Shown piece after piece: positions 25,952-36,800 of a stretch of DNA of 52,389 nt. This DNA is from Nocardia shimofusensis NBRC 100134. Its GTDB lineage: Bacteria > Actinomycetota > Actinomycetes > Mycobacteriales > Mycobacteriaceae. The position numbers and the translations under genes are program-made. The stretch is from contig NZ_BDBT01000036.1 of NCBI RefSeq assembly GCF_001613125.1, forward strand, positions 1 through 52,389, written 5' to 3'. The first letter of the stretch is position 1; each line of letters opens with the position of its first letter. A model generated the notes under the pieces. It had not been told where the DNA came from and searched no databases. It saw nothing but the letters and a program-made list of their open reading frames with translations.

Positions 25952-26974
25952 GTGACCGAGACGCAGTCCACAGCCGGTTCCTATGTCGAGCCGGGCGAGT
26001 TCGAGCGCGACACCACCTACATCACCACCCGGATCACCGCCGACGGCCGGGACGGCTACCCGGTCGAATCCGGGCGCTACCGGCTGGTCGCCGCGCGGGC
26101 CTGTCCGTGGGCCAATCGCACCCTGATCGTGCGCAGGCTGCTCGGGCTCGAGGACGCGATATCGCTGGGCCTGTGCGGGCCCACTCACGACAAGTACAGC
26201 TGGACCTTCGACCTCGATCCGGGCGGGGTGGACCCGGTGCTCGGCATCCCCCGGCTGCGCGAGGCCTACCTGGCCCGCTTCCCCGACTATCCGCGCGGCA
26301 TCACCGTGCCCGCGATCGTGGATGTGCCCACCGGCCAGGTCGTCACCAACGACTACCCGCAGATCACCCTGGACTTCTCCACCGAGTGGACACGATTCCA
26401 CCGGCCCGGCGCGCCGCGGTTGTATCCCGAGGAACTGCGCGCGGAGATCGACGAGGTCGCCGAGCTGATCTTCCGCGATGTGAACAACGGGGTGTACCGC
26501 TGCGGATTCGCCGGTGCGCAGGACGCCTACGAACGCGCCTACGACCGGCTCTTCGCCCGGCTGGACTGGCTGACCGAGCGGCTGTCGAACCAGCGCTACC
26601 TGGTCGGGGACACCATCACCGAGGCCGACGTGCGGCTGTTCACCACACTGGTCCGGTTCGACCCGGTCTACCACGGCCACTTCAAGTGCAACCGGCAGAA
26701 ACTGAGCGAGATGCCAATGCTGTGGAGCTACGCGCGGGACCTGTTCCAGACGCCGGGCTTCGGCGACACCGTCGACTTCGGCCAGATCAAGACCCACTAC
26801 TACGCGGTGCACACCGACGTGAATCCCACCGGTGTGGTGCCCAAGGGCCCCGACCTGTCGAACTGGCTGTCCCCGCACGGCCGCGAGGTGCTCGGCGGCA
26901 GGCCGTTCGGCGAGGGCACCCCGCCGCCTCCCCCGGTTCCCGGCGAAGAAGTTCCCGCGGTTCCCGGCGCCTGA
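25952..26974 (+). CDS. Xi-class glutathione S-transferase/ECM4-like reductase
   Basis: This 340-aa thioredoxin-fold plus helical domain protein belongs to the glutathionyl-hydroquinone reductase (YqjG/ECM4) family. The catalytic Cys is in ACPWANRTLIVRRLLGL. Other family blocks are YSWTFDLDPGGVDPVLGI, ITVPAIVDVPTGQVVTNDYPQI and LVGDTITEADVRLFTTLVRFD. Family members reduce thiol-conjugated hydroquinones. Actinomycetes normally use mycothiol, so the cofactor here may differ. The last 25 residues are a Pro-rich tail (PPPPPVPGEEVPAVPG) not typical of the family. GTG 25952 starts 38 bp from the divergent enoyl-CoA hydratase. Confidence 0.88.
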   Translation: MTETQSTAGSYVEPGEFERDTTYITTRITADGRDGYPVESGRYRLVAARACPWANRTLIVRRLLGLEDAISLGLCGPTHDKYSWTFDLDPGGVDPVLGIPRLREAYLARFPDYPRGITVPAIVDVPTGQVVTNDYPQITLDFSTEWTRFHRPGAPRLYPEELRAEIDEVAELIFRDVNNGVYRCGFAGAQDAYERAYDRLFARLDWLTERLSNQRYLVGDTITEADVRLFTTLVRFDPVYHGHFKCNRQKLSEMPMLWSYARDLFQTPGFGDTVDFGQIKTHYYAVHTDVNPTGVVPKGPDLSNWLSPHGREVLGGRPFGEGTPPPPPVPGEEVPAVPGA

Positions 26975-27100
26975 GCTCGCCCACGTTTTCCCGCTCCCGA
27001 CGGGGGAACCCGGTATCGGCACGGTTCGTTGCCGTGTTGGGCCGGCATGGGTTCGGTGCCATAGAGTTCAGCCAGGCCGGATCGAAGGGGTAGTGAGGTC

Positions 27101-27859
27101 ATGAATATCGGCGCGTTCGAGAAGACCGTGGTCACTTTGCTGGAGAACGGTGCCAAACTGCAAGGCCCCGCGGTGGAGAAATACATCGAGCGCCTGCGCC
27201 GAGCGCACCCCGGGGAAACCCCCGACCAGATCGTCGCCAGGATCGAGAAGCAGTACCTGCTCGCGGTGACCGGCAGCGGCACGGCGGCGGGCGCCACGGC
27301 GGCCATGCCCGGCGTCGGGACAGTGGCCTCGCTGGCCACGATCACCGCCGAGACGGCGTTCTTCCTCGAAGCCTCCGCGCTGTACACGCTGGCCATCGCG
27401 GCCGTGCACGGGGTCGCGCCCGAGGCCAAGGAACAGCGCAGGGCCCTGGTACTCGCGGTGGTGCTCGGCGACAGCGGCATGCAGATCGTGGAGCGCTCGG
27501 TCGGGCGCTCGGCGAAGAACTGGGGCACGCTGCTCGGCGACAAGGTGCCCGGCCTGTCGAGCATGAACGACTCGCTGATGAAGCGGTTCATCGTGAAGTT
27601 CCTGACCAAGCGCCTGGCGCTGATGGCGGGCAAGGTGATCCCGATGGGCATCGGCGCGGTGATCGGCGGCTTCGGCAACCGGGCCCTGGGCCGCGTCACT
27701 GTCGACAATGCCCGCAAGGCCTTCGGCCCCTCGCCGCTGGACTGGTCCAACCACCGGATCCCGGTGATCGACGCGGCCCCGCTGCCTGCCATCGAGACGG
27801 CGCGGCAGGCGGATCCGGCGCGGCGGGCCACGTCCTCGAAGCCGATCGAGCGCCGGTGA
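27101..27859 (+). CDS. EcsC-like membrane-associated protein
   Basis: This 252-aa protein has an N-terminal helical part (LLENGAKLQGPAVEKYIERL), a glycine-rich hydrophobic hairpin TGSGTAAGATAAMPGVGTVA with ITAETAFFLEASALYTLAIA, and a second hydrophobic block MAGKVIPMGIGAVIGGFGNRA followed by ARKAFGP. This pattern resembles the EcsC family, whose function is unclear but is linked to ABC transport in firmicutes. It overlaps the following ABC ATPase gene by 4 bp (GTGA), supporting a shared operon. M. tuberculosis has a similar-sized membrane protein near kgd (Rv1249c, by memory), possibly the orthologue. The family call is moderate. Confidence 0.65.
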   Translation: MNIGAFEKTVVTLLENGAKLQGPAVEKYIERLRRAHPGETPDQIVARIEKQYLLAVTGSGTAAGATAAMPGVGTVASLATITAETAFFLEASALYTLAIAAVHGVAPEAKEQRRALVLAVVLGDSGMQIVERSVGRSAKNWGTLLGDKVPGLSSMNDSLMKRFIVKFLTKRLALMAGKVIPMGIGAVIGGFGNRALGRVTVDNARKAFGPSPLDWSNHRIPVIDAAPLPAIETARQADPARRATSSKPIERR

Positions 27860-28923
27860 CGGCATCGCGCGCCGCCGTCACCGTTCGCGCGCTGACCAAG
27901 CGCTACGAGTTCGTCCCCGCGGTGGAGGACGTGAGCTTCACCGTCACGCCGGGCACGGTCACCGCACTGGCCGGCCCGGCCGGGTCGGGCAAGACGACTG
28001 TGCTGCGGGTACTGCTCGGGTTCACCCCGCCGGACGCGGGCAGCGCGACGATCGGCGTCCCGGGTCCGGTGGGCGCGGTGCTGAGTCCGCGCGGGCTGCA
28101 TCCGGCCCGGGCCGCCGTCGATCATCTCGACGTCTACGCTGCCGCGGCCGGGGTGCGCCGGGGCCGGGTGGCCGAGGTCCTCGCCGCGGTCGGGCTGACC
28201 GATCAGGCCCGCACCCGCGCGGGTGAGCTGTCCTTCGGGCAGCAGACCCGGTTGGCGCTGGCCACCGCGCTGTTGCCGGATCCCCGGTTGTTGCTGCTCG
28301 ACGACGCGGTCGAAGGACTCGACGCCGCCGAGCGCGGCCGGCTGCACGATGTCGTCCGAGCGCACGCCCGGCGCGGCGGCGCGGCGGTCCTCACGAGCAC
28401 CACGCTGTCGTCGGTGGTGTCGACGGCCGACCAGCTGGTGGTGCTCAGCGAAGGGTCGGTGGTCTATCTCGGGACTCCGGCGAAACTACGGCGCGGCAAT
28501 CCCGACCGGCTGATCGTCGCGGCCCCGGTGCAGGTGGCGCTGGCGACCGCGCTGGCGGCGCGAGGCTTCACCGACGCGGTCATCCGCCCGGACGGACGGC
28601 TGGCGGTGGCCGAAGCCACCGAGGCGCAGATCCGCGAGGTCGCGAGCGCGGCCGGGGTGCGCGTCGACGGCATCGTGGCCGACCCGATCCACCCGGATCG
28701 AGTGCTCGCCTCGCTCACCAAGCCGCGGACCACGACCCCGCTGAACGCACCGCCGTCCTACGTGCCGCCGCCGTCGTTCGCGCCGCCGTCGGTTGGCTCG
28801 CCGTCGGTATCGCCGTCGGTTCTATCGCCACAGCCTTCGCCCTACTCCGCGCCCATGCGCCCGCCGCCCGTGCACGCGCCGTCGGTGCCCCAAGGAATGC
28901 CGCCCCAAGGAATGCCTCGATGA
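27856..28923 (+). CDS. ABC transporter ATP-binding protein
   Basis: This 355-aa NBD powers the permease encoded next. Walker A is GPAGSGKTTVL (near residues 39-49), the signature is LSFGQQTRLALA, Walker B is LLLLDDAVEGLD, and a switch His is expected in the following strand but reads LTSTTLSSV. The residue after the Walker B Asp is Asp rather than Glu, and the switch His is not evident, so ATP hydrolysis may be slow. About 60 C-terminal residues are a Pro/Ser-rich tail (PPSYVPPPSFAPPSVGSPSV and similar). The start GTG overlaps the EcsC-like stop, and its stop overlaps the permease ATG (ATGA), so all three are one coupled operon. Confidence 0.85.
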   Translation: MTASRAAVTVRALTKRYEFVPAVEDVSFTVTPGTVTALAGPAGSGKTTVLRVLLGFTPPDAGSATIGVPGPVGAVLSPRGLHPARAAVDHLDVYAAAAGVRRGRVAEVLAAVGLTDQARTRAGELSFGQQTRLALATALLPDPRLLLLDDAVEGLDAAERGRLHDVVRAHARRGGAAVLTSTTLSSVVSTADQLVVLSEGSVVYLGTPAKLRRGNPDRLIVAAPVQVALATALAARGFTDAVIRPDGRLAVAEATEAQIREVASAAGVRVDGIVADPIHPDRVLASLTKPRTTTPLNAPPSYVPPPSFAPPSVGSPSVSPSVLSPQPSPYSAPMRPPPVHAPSVPQGMPPQGMPR

Positions 28924-29699
28924 CGACGCTGCTCGAGGAACTGACTCCGCCGGTCACCGCGGAAGTCCGCAAGGTGATGACCCTGCGCTGGTGCGTGCTG
29001 CTGGCCGCCCTGCTGCCCGCGGTGGCCCTGGTGGCCAGTTCGGTGACCGCGGGCATGGCCGGGCCGGTCGACCCCCGCGCGCAGCCGGTGACCGGACCCG
29101 CCACCATCGGGCTGCTGCTGGCGATCCTGGCGACCGTGCTGGGCGCGGGCGCGTTCGGTGCGGCCATCACCGGCGGCGAGTTCCGCTACGGCTCGATGCC
29201 GCTGACGGCCGTGTTCACCCCCGACCGCGACCGGCTCGCCGGCGCGAAGCTGCTGGTGATCGCGGCCGCCGCGCTGGCTGTGGCGGTGGTGACCGAACTC
29301 GTCGCGCTGGGTTGCCTCTTCCTGTTCGGACGCGGCAAGTTCGACGTCGACGGCAGGCTGTGGGCGATCCTGGGCACCGGCCTGGTCGCGGCGGTCTGCT
29401 GGGCGCTGATCGGCGCGGGGCTCGGCCTGATCCTGCGTACCTCGACCGGCGCGGTCGCCGCGCTGATCGGCTGGCTGCTGATCGGCGAGCCGCTGGTCTG
29501 GCTGGTGGCGAAGGGGATCGGCCTGGGCGGACTGGCGACGCTGCTGCCCGGCTCGGCCACGGTCGGGACCGTGGCTGTCGGCTCGTTCGAGGATGCCGGG
29601 ATCTTCGCGCCGACACCCGCGGCGCTCGTCGTGCTGTTGCTGTGGGCGATCGCGAGTGCGGGCGCGGGCTGGTGGCTGTTGCGCGAGCGCGACCTCTGA
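28920..29699 (+). CDS. ABC-2-type membrane permease
   Basis: This 259-aa integral membrane protein has six hydrophobic segments (starting CVLLAALLPAVALVASSV; then IGLLLAILATVLGAGAFGAAI, LLVIAAAALAVAVVTELVAL, LGTGLVAAVCWALIGAGLGL, VAALIGWLLIGEPLVWLVA, ALVVLLLWAIASAGAGWWLL). It is the partner of the preceding NBD by overlap. The small permease with a LRWCVLLAALLPA start fits antibiotic- or lipid-export ABC-2 systems. The substrate is unknown. Confidence 0.8.
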   Translation: MTTLLEELTPPVTAEVRKVMTLRWCVLLAALLPAVALVASSVTAGMAGPVDPRAQPVTGPATIGLLLAILATVLGAGAFGAAITGGEFRYGSMPLTAVFTPDRDRLAGAKLLVIAAAALAVAVVTELVALGCLFLFGRGKFDVDGRLWAILGTGLVAAVCWALIGAGLGLILRTSTGAVAALIGWLLIGEPLVWLVAKGIGLGGLATLLPGSATVGTVAVGSFEDAGIFAPTPAALVVLLLWAIASAGAGWWLLRERDL

Positions 29700-29850
29700 G
29701 CTCTCATCCGGGCGATCGTTCCCGGCGGCCTCCGGTTCTGTCGCCCTCCCCTGGCCCGGGGTGGCCGGTTCCGCCACCGAATCCGGGTGTGTCCGGGCGA
29801 ACACCTCACCTGTCGGTCGAGATGGATAACGTCGAACACGGTGACGTGAC

Positions 29851-32800
29851 ATGGGACTGCGGAACGGTGGTGGCGGCGAGGCGATGGGGACAGGTTCCTC
29901 GGGGATGACGGATGTTGCGGGGGCGTCGGCGGACGGGTCCGGACAGAGCGCGTCCGGCAAGAGCGGTTCCGGCACGCCCGGCTGGATACGGCGACTGTGG
30001 GCGGAGAGCCTGCGCCATCCCGGCACGCTGGCAGGCATCGGGGGCACGCTGCTGGCGGGCGCGCTCGTCGAGGTGGCCGCCCCGCTGCTGACCAAGCGGG
30101 CGCTGGACGCGGCGGGCGTCGGCGACACCGGTGTCATCGGGACGGTCGCGATCCTGCTCGCCCTGCTGGCCGTGGGGCGTTTCGCCGCCGCGTTCGGCCG
30201 CAGATTGCTGGCCGGGCGGCTGTCGCTGGACGTGCAGCACGGCCTGCGCGTGCGGGTGCTGCGCTCGCTGCAACGGCTCGACGGCGCGGGACAGGACGCG
30301 CTGCGCACCGGACAGGTGGTCTCTCGGTCGATCACCGATCTGCAGCTGGTGCAGGGGTTGCTGGCGATGGTGCCGCTGTCGGGGATGGCGCTGTTGCAGT
30401 TCACGCTGGCAGCGTCGGTGATGGTGTGGCTGTCGCCGCCGCTGGCCGTGGTCGCGCTGCTGGTGGTGCCCGGTATCGGGTTCACGGTCTACCGGATGCG
30501 GCCGCGACTGTTCGCGGCGACCTGGTCGGCCCAACAGCGCGCCGCCGACCTGGCCCAGCACGTCGAGGAGACGGTCACCGGCGTGCGGGTGGTGAAGGGC
30601 TTCGGGCAGGAGGCCAGAATGGTCGACCTGCTCGAAGGTCACGCCCGCCGCCTCTACAGCGAACGGATGCGCGCGGCCGCCATCGACTCCCGGTTCGCGC
30701 CGGTGGTGGCGGCCATTCCGCAGGCCGGTCTGGTGGCGGTGATCGCCTTCGGCGGCTGGCTGGCGTTGCGGGGTGCCATCAGCGCGGGCACCTTCCTCGC
30801 CTTCGCCGCCTACGTCTCGACCATGACCTCCGCGACTCGCGCGATGTCCTCGGTGGTCATCCTGGCCCAGCTCACCAGGGCCGCCGCCGAACGGGTCTAC
30901 CAGGTCATCGATACCGCGCCGACCCTCGTCGACCCGCCGCACCCGCGGCCGCTGCCGGAGGGCCCGCTCGGCATCGAGATCGACGCGCTCACCTTCGGCT
31001 TCGAGCCGGACCGGCCCATCCTGCGGGATTTCGATCTCACGGTGCGCCCCGGCGAGACGGTCGCGATCATCGGGCCCGCGGGCTCGGGCAAGACCACCCT
31101 GTCGCTGCTGCTGCCCCGTTTCTACGCCCCGGATTCCGGCGGTATCCGCCTGTTCGGCACAGGCACAGGCGGTATCGGCGCGAACGGGTCGGGCTCGACG
31201 GGCACGCGTGAATCGGCGAACGGCCTCCCGAACAGCGTCGACCTCGCCGATGTCCGCGCCGACGAACTGCGCGCCGCCGTGGGCGTGGTCTTCGACGACC
31301 CGTTCCTGTTCTCCGACACCATCGCGGCCAACATCGGCCTGGGCAAGCCCGACGCGACCGACGAGGAGATCCGCCGCGCCGCCGAGATGGCCGCCGCCGA
31401 CGAGTTCATCGCCGAACTGCCCGACGGCTACGACACCGTGGTCGGCGAGCGCGGCCTGACGCTGTCGGGCGGCCAGCGCCAGCGCATCGCCCTGGCCAGG
31501 GCGCTGCTCGCCAGGCCGCGAATCCTCGTGCTCGACGACGCCACCTCGGCCGTCGACGCCGTCACCGAAGCCGCCATCTTCGACTCCCTGCCCGATCGGG
31601 GCGGGCGCACCACGATCATCCTCGCGCACCGGGAGTCCACCCTCGCGCACGCCGATCGCGTCATCCGGCTGCCCGGCGCGGCCCATCCGAGCGTGCCCGT
31701 CGCCGCCACGGCGCCGGTCGTACGGACGCACAAGCTCGCCCCCGCGACCAAGCCGGGCGGCTTCGGCCGCGCGGCCGCCGACATCGCCGAGACTCCGCAG
31801 CTGCGCCGCACGCTGGCGACCCTGCCGCCCGCCACCGAGGAACCCGGACTCGACGACGCCAGGCTGCGCACCCCCGATCCCGGCTTCCGGCTGGTCCGGC
31901 TACTGCGCCCGGTGCGCGTACTGGTCGCCTCCGTGGTGGCGCTGCTCGCCGCCGACGCGCTGCTGGGCGTCGCCTTCCCGCCGCTGGTCCGCTACGCCCT
32001 CGACACCGGTGTGGGCGAGGGCGAATCCGGCGCTCTGGTGCGCGCCGCGATCATCGGCACGCTGCTGGTACTGGCCGCGCTGGCGATCGGCGCGGTGACC
32101 ATCGTGCTGACCGCCCGCACCGGCGAACGCGTCCTCTACGGTCTGCGCGTGCGCAGCTACGCGCACCTGCAACGGCTCGGCCTGGACTACTACGAAAGGG
32201 AACTGTCCGGCCGGATCATGACCAGGATGACCACCGACGTGGACGCTCTGTCGAGCTTCCTGCAGACCGGCGTGGCCACCACCGTGATCGGGCTGCTCAC
32301 CGTGGTCGGTATCGCGGTCGCACTGCTGGTCATCGACTTCTCGCTGGCGCTGGTCATGCTGGCCGCGGTGCCGCCGCTGATCCTGGCGACCGTGTTGTTC
32401 CGGCGGGTGTCCTCCAGCGCGTACTCGATCTCACGCGAGCACGTGTCGGCGGTGAACGCCGACTTCCAGGAGAACGTCACCGGCCTGCGCGCGGTGCAGG
32501 CCAACCGGCACGAACCGCGCGCCGCCCGCCGCTTCGCCGAGTACTCCCAGCGCTATCGCGACTCCCGGATGCGCGCCCAGCGGGCGATCGCGCTGTATTT
32601 CGCGTTCGTCGTGTCCTGGGCGGATCTGGCGCTGGCCGTGGTGGTGTACTTCGGCGCCCGCGAAGTCGCCACCGGCGTCACCACACCGGGCACGCTGGTG
32701 GCGTTCGTGCTGTACCTGCAACTGCTGTTCGGCCCGATCACCCAGCTCTCCCAGGTCTTCGACGGGTATCAGCAGGCCAGGGTCGGCCTGCGGCGCATCG

Positions 32801-33645
32801 GCGAACTGCTGCGCACCCCCTCCTCGATCGCCGCCGATCCGCCGGGGGCGACCCCCGTCACCGGTCACTTGCGCGGCGAAGTCGGGTTCGACGACGTGCG
32901 GTTCAGCTATCCCGGCACCCGCAATCCCGCGCTGAGCGGAGTCACCCTCGACATCCCGGCGGGTTCGACGGTCGCGCTGGTCGGTCCGACCGGAGCGGGC
33001 AAGTCGACCATCGTCAAACTGCTGGCACGCCTCTACGACCTGCCCCGCACCGAGCCCGCGGGCGGGTCCATCGAGGTGGACGGGGTGGATCTGCGCGATT
33101 ACCGCCTCGCCGACTACCGTGCCCGCCTCGGCATCGTGCCGCAGGAAGCTCACCTGTTCACCGGCGACGTCGCCAGCAACATTGCATTCGGGAAACCATC
33201 CGCGAGCGAATCGGAGATCGCCGCCGCCGTCGACGCGGTCGGCGCGACCGGCATGATCGCCTCGCTGCCGCGGGGACTGCGCCAGCCGGTGGGCGAACGC
33301 GGGCGCGGGCTCTCGGCGGGCCAGCGTCAGCTCATCGCGCTGGCCCGCGCCGAACTCGTCCGCCCCGACCTGCTGCTGCTCGATGAGGCGACCGCCACCC
33401 TCGACCCGGAAACCGAGGCATCGGTGCTGGCAGCGAGCAGTTCCGTGGCCCGCGGACGCACCACGGTGGTGGTCGCGCATCGGCTGGCGACCGCCGCCAG
33501 GGCCGACGCCATCGCGGTCGTCGAGCGCGGACGCGTCGTGGAGTTCGGCCCCCACGAGCGGTTGCTGGCCGAGGGCGGCGCCTACGCGCGACTGTGGTTG
33601 GCGGGCCTCGCGACCGCCGCTCGCGGCGCCGTCACAGAAGGGTGA
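29851..33645 (+). CDS. Fused full-length ABC exporter (TMD-NBD-TMD-NBD)
   Basis: This 1264-aa polypeptide holds two type IV ABC exporter halves, so one chain makes a full multidrug/lipid exporter. NBD1: Walker A GPAGSGKTTLSLL (about 408), signature LSGGQRQRIALARALL, Walker B LVLDDATSAVD. NBD2: Walker A GPTGAGKSTIVKLL (about 1043), signature LSAGQRQLIALARAEL, Walker B LLLDEATATLD. The catalytic Glu after Walker B is Asp in NBD1 and normal in NBD2, the asymmetry typical of exporters with one degenerate site. NBD1 also has an inserted Gly/Ser loop (FGTGTGGIGANGSGSTG) after Walker A. M. tuberculosis Rv0194 has the same fused layout. The N-terminus is uncertain (ATG 29851 or 29884). The permease stop is 151 bp upstream. 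Confidence 0.9.
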   Translation: MGLRNGGGGEAMGTGSSGMTDVAGASADGSGQSASGKSGSGTPGWIRRLWAESLRHPGTLAGIGGTLLAGALVEVAAPLLTKRALDAAGVGDTGVIGTVAILLALLAVGRFAAAFGRRLLAGRLSLDVQHGLRVRVLRSLQRLDGAGQDALRTGQVVSRSITDLQLVQGLLAMVPLSGMALLQFTLAASVMVWLSPPLAVVALLVVPGIGFTVYRMRPRLFAATWSAQQRAADLAQHVEETVTGVRVVKGFGQEARMVDLLEGHARRLYSERMRAAAIDSRFAPVVAAIPQAGLVAVIAFGGWLALRGAISAGTFLAFAAYVSTMTSATRAMSSVVILAQLTRAAAERVYQVIDTAPTLVDPPHPRPLPEGPLGIEIDALTFGFEPDRPILRDFDLTVRPGETVAIIGPAGSGKTTLSLLLPRFYAPDSGGIRLFGTGTGGIGANGSGSTGTRESANGLPNSVDLADVRADELRAAVGVVFDDPFLFSDTIAANIGLGKPDATDEEIRRAAEMAAADEFIAELPDGYDTVVGERGLTLSGGQRQRIALARALLARPRILVLDDATSAVDAVTEAAIFDSLPDRGGRTTIILAHRESTLAHADRVIRLPGAAHPSVPVAATAPVVRTHKLAPATKPGGFGRAAADIAETPQLRRTLATLPPATEEPGLDDARLRTPDPGFRLVRLLRPVRVLVASVVALLAADALLGVAFPPLVRYALDTGVGEGESGALVRAAIIGTLLVLAALAIGAVTIVLTARTGERVLYGLRVRSYAHLQRLGLDYYERELSGRIMTRMTTDVDALSSFLQTGVATTVIGLLTVVGIAVALLVIDFSLALVMLAAVPPLILATVLFRRVSSSAYSISREHVSAVNADFQENVTGLRAVQANRHEPRAARRFAEYSQRYRDSRMRAQRAIALYFAFVVSWADLALAVVVYFGAREVATGVTTPGTLVAFVLYLQLLFGPITQLSQVFDGYQQARVGLRRIGELLRTPSSIAADPPGATPVTGHLRGEVGFDDVRFSYPGTRNPALSGVTLDIPAGSTVALVGPTGAGKSTIVKLLARLYDLPRTEPAGGSIEVDGVDLRDYRLADYRARLGIVPQEAHLFTGDVASNIAFGKPSASESEIAAAVDAVGATGMIASLPRGLRQPVGERGRGLSAGQRQLIALARAELVRPDLLLLDEATATLDPETEASVLAASSSVARGRTTVVVAHRLATAARADAIAVVERGRVVEFGPHERLLAEGGAYARLWLAGLATAARGAVTEG

Positions 33646-33798
33646 CGCGGACGACACTCTTCGGAAGCGAAGGAATAAGGTCGACGCCGGACGGGTCGAA
33701 CACAAGAGGGTTCGGTTCCGGCGGGTGGTGCTGGCAACGCTGATCGTCTGCTGGGCATATCCTCGACAGAGGCGCATCGGCGCGCACCCGCCGATCCC

Positions 33799-33810
33799 CG
33801 TGCCGGCACG
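33799..33810. promoter_or_regulatory. Short palindrome in the kgd leader
   Basis: CGTGCCGGCACG is a perfect 12-bp palindrome 46 bp upstream of the kgd start. TATCCT at 33759-33764 could serve as a -10 element in front of it. This could be an operator or a chance GC palindrome. Confidence 0.25.
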
Positions 33811-33856
33811 TCACAAACGTCGCAGCGCAAAGAACGAAATGAGGCGAACACCTGCT

Positions 33857-36800
33857 GTGAGCAGTTCAACTTCCCAGTTCGGTCAGAACCAGTGGCTGGT
33901 CGACGAGATGTACCTCAAGTTCCAAGAGGATCCATCTTCGGTCGACGAGAGCTGGCACGAATTCCTCGCCGACTACACACCAGAGCCCAACTCCGAAGCC
34001 GGCGACAACGGCCGCGCGGCCGCCGCCCCGCCCGGAGCAGCTCCCTCACAGCAATCGGCCTCGCAGCAATCGGCAAAGCCTGCCACCGAGACTGCGGCGC
34101 CCAAGGCCGCGCCTCCCACCTCCCGAGCCGCCGCCCCGAAGACGGCCGCTCCCCAGGCCGCCGCCAAGACCGAAGCGCCCAAGGCGCCCAAGGCCGCCCA
34201 GGCTCCTGCCGCGAAGGCCCCCACCACGCGCGCCCCGCAGACCACCCCGGCGCCCGCCTCCAACGCCGCGCCGACCTCCGGCGGCCCCAAGCCCGCCGCC
34301 GCCGACGACGAATCCAAGGTGCTACGCGGCGCGGCCGCCGCCGTCGTCAAGAACATGTCGGCCTCGCTGTCCATCCCGACCGCCACCTCGGTCCGCGCCA
34401 TCCCGGCCAAGCTGATGATCGACAACCGTCTGGTCATCAACAACCACCTCGCCCGTACCCGCGGCGGCAAGATCTCGTTCACCCATCTGCTCGGTTACGC
34501 GATCGTGCAGGCGGTCAAGGCGTTCCCGAACATGAACCGCCACTTCGCCGAGATCGACGGCAAGCCGCACGCGATCACCCCCGCGCACACCAACCTCGGC
34601 CTGGCCATCGACCTGCCCGGCAAGGACGGCAGCCGCTCGCTGGTCGTCGCGGCCATCAAGGCCACCGAGGACATGGGCTTCGCGCAGTTCCACGCCGCCT
34701 ACGAGGACATCGTCCGCCGCGCCCGGGTCAACAAGCTGACCGCCGAGGACTTCTCCGGCGTCACCATCTCGCTGACCAACCCCGGCACCATCGGCACCGT
34801 GCACTCGGTGCCGCGCCTGATGCCCAACCAGGGCGCCATCATCGGCGCGGGCGCCATGGAGTACCCGGCCGAGTTCCAGGGCATGAGCGACGAGCGGATC
34901 GCCGATATCGGCGTCGGCAAGCTCATGACGCTGACCTCGACCTACGATCACCGCATCATCCAGGGCGCGGAGTCCGGCGACTTCCTGCGCACCATCCACC
35001 AGCTGCTGATCTCCGACGAGTTCTACGACGAGATCTTCCACGGCCTCGGCGTGCCCTACGAGCCGGTCCGCTGGCGCAAGGACGTCAAGGAACGCGGCGT
35101 CGACAAGAGCACCCGGGTGCTCGAGATGATCTCCGCCTACCGCAACCGCGGCCACCTGATGGCCGACACCGACCCGCTGCGCCTGGTCAAGGACAAGTTC
35201 CGCAGCCACCCCGACCTCGACGTCACCCAGCACGGGCTGACCCTGTGGGACCTCGACCGTGAGTTCAACGTCGGCGGCTTCCACGGCCAGGAGCGGATGA
35301 AGCTGCGCGACGTGCTGTCGGTGCTGCGCGACGCCTACGCCCGCCACGTCGGTGTGGAATACACCCACATCCTCGACACCGAGCAGCTGCAGTGGATCCA
35401 GGACCGCGTCGAGCAGAAGCACGTCAAGCCGACCGTCGCCCAGCAGAAGTACATCCTGAACCGGCTCAACGCCGCCGAGGCGTTCGAGACCTTCCTGCAG
35501 ACCAAGTACGTCGGCCAGAAGCGCTTCTCGCTGGAGGGCGCCGAAGCGGTCATCCCGATGATGGACGCCGTGCTCGACCAGAGCGCCGAGCACAGCCTCG
35601 ACGAGGTCGTCATCGGCATGCCGCACCGCGGCCGCCTCAACGTGCTGGCCAATATCGTCGGCAAGCCCTACTCGAAGATCTTCACCGAGTTCGAGGGCAA
35701 CATGAACCCGGCCGCCACCCACGGCTCCGGCGACGTGAAGTACCACCTGGGCGCCAAGGGCACCTACCTGCAGATGTTCGGCGACAACGAGATCCAGGTC
35801 TCGCTCACCGCCAACCCCTCGCATCTGGAAGCGGTCGACCCGGTGCTCGAGGGTCTGGTGCGCGCCAAGCAGGACCTGCTGGACAAGGGCGACGGCCCCG
35901 AGGGCTTCTCGGTCATGCCGCTGATGCTGCACGGCGACGCCGCGTTCGCCGGTCAGGGCGTGGTCGCCGAGACGCTGAACCTCTCGGGCCTGCGCGGTTA
36001 CCGCACCGGCGGCACCATCCACATCGTGGTGAACAACCAGATCGGCTTCACCACCGCGCCGGAGAACAGCCGCTCCACCGAGTACTCCACCGACATCGCG
36101 AAGTTCATCGGCGCGCCGATCTTCCACGTCAACGGCGACGACCCGGAGGCCTGCGACTGGGTCGCGCGCCTGGCGGTCGACTTCCGGCAGAAGTTCCGCA
36201 AGGACGTGGTCATCGACCTGATCTGCTACCGCCGTCGCGGCCACAACGAGGGCGACGACCCGTCGATGACCCAGCCGTACATGTACGACGTCATCGACAC
36301 CAAGCGCTCGGTCCGCAAGAGCTACACCGAGAGCCTGATCGGCCGTGGCGACATCTCGCTCAAGGAGGCCGAGGACGCGCTGCGCGACTACCAGGGCCAG
36401 CTGGAGCGCGTGTTCAACGAGGTCCGCGAGCTGGAGAAGTACCCGCCGGGGCCCAGTGAATCGGTCGAGGACGACCAGACCGTGCCCGGCACCGTGCACA
36501 CCGCGGTCGACAAATCGGTCCTGCAGCGCATCGGCGACGCCTTCCTCAACGTGCCGGAAGGCTTCAACGTGCACCCGCGCGTCAAGCCGGTGCTGGAGAA
36601 GCGCCGTGAGATGGCCTACGAGGGCAAGATCGACTGGGCCTTCGCCGAGCTGCTGGCCTTCGGCACGCTCATCGACGAGGGCAAGGCGGTCCGCCTGACC
36701 GGTCAGGACTCCCGCCGCGGCACCTTCACCCAGCGCCACGCGGTCATCATCGACCGCAAGACCGCCGAGGAATACACCCCGCTGCACAACATCGGCAGCG

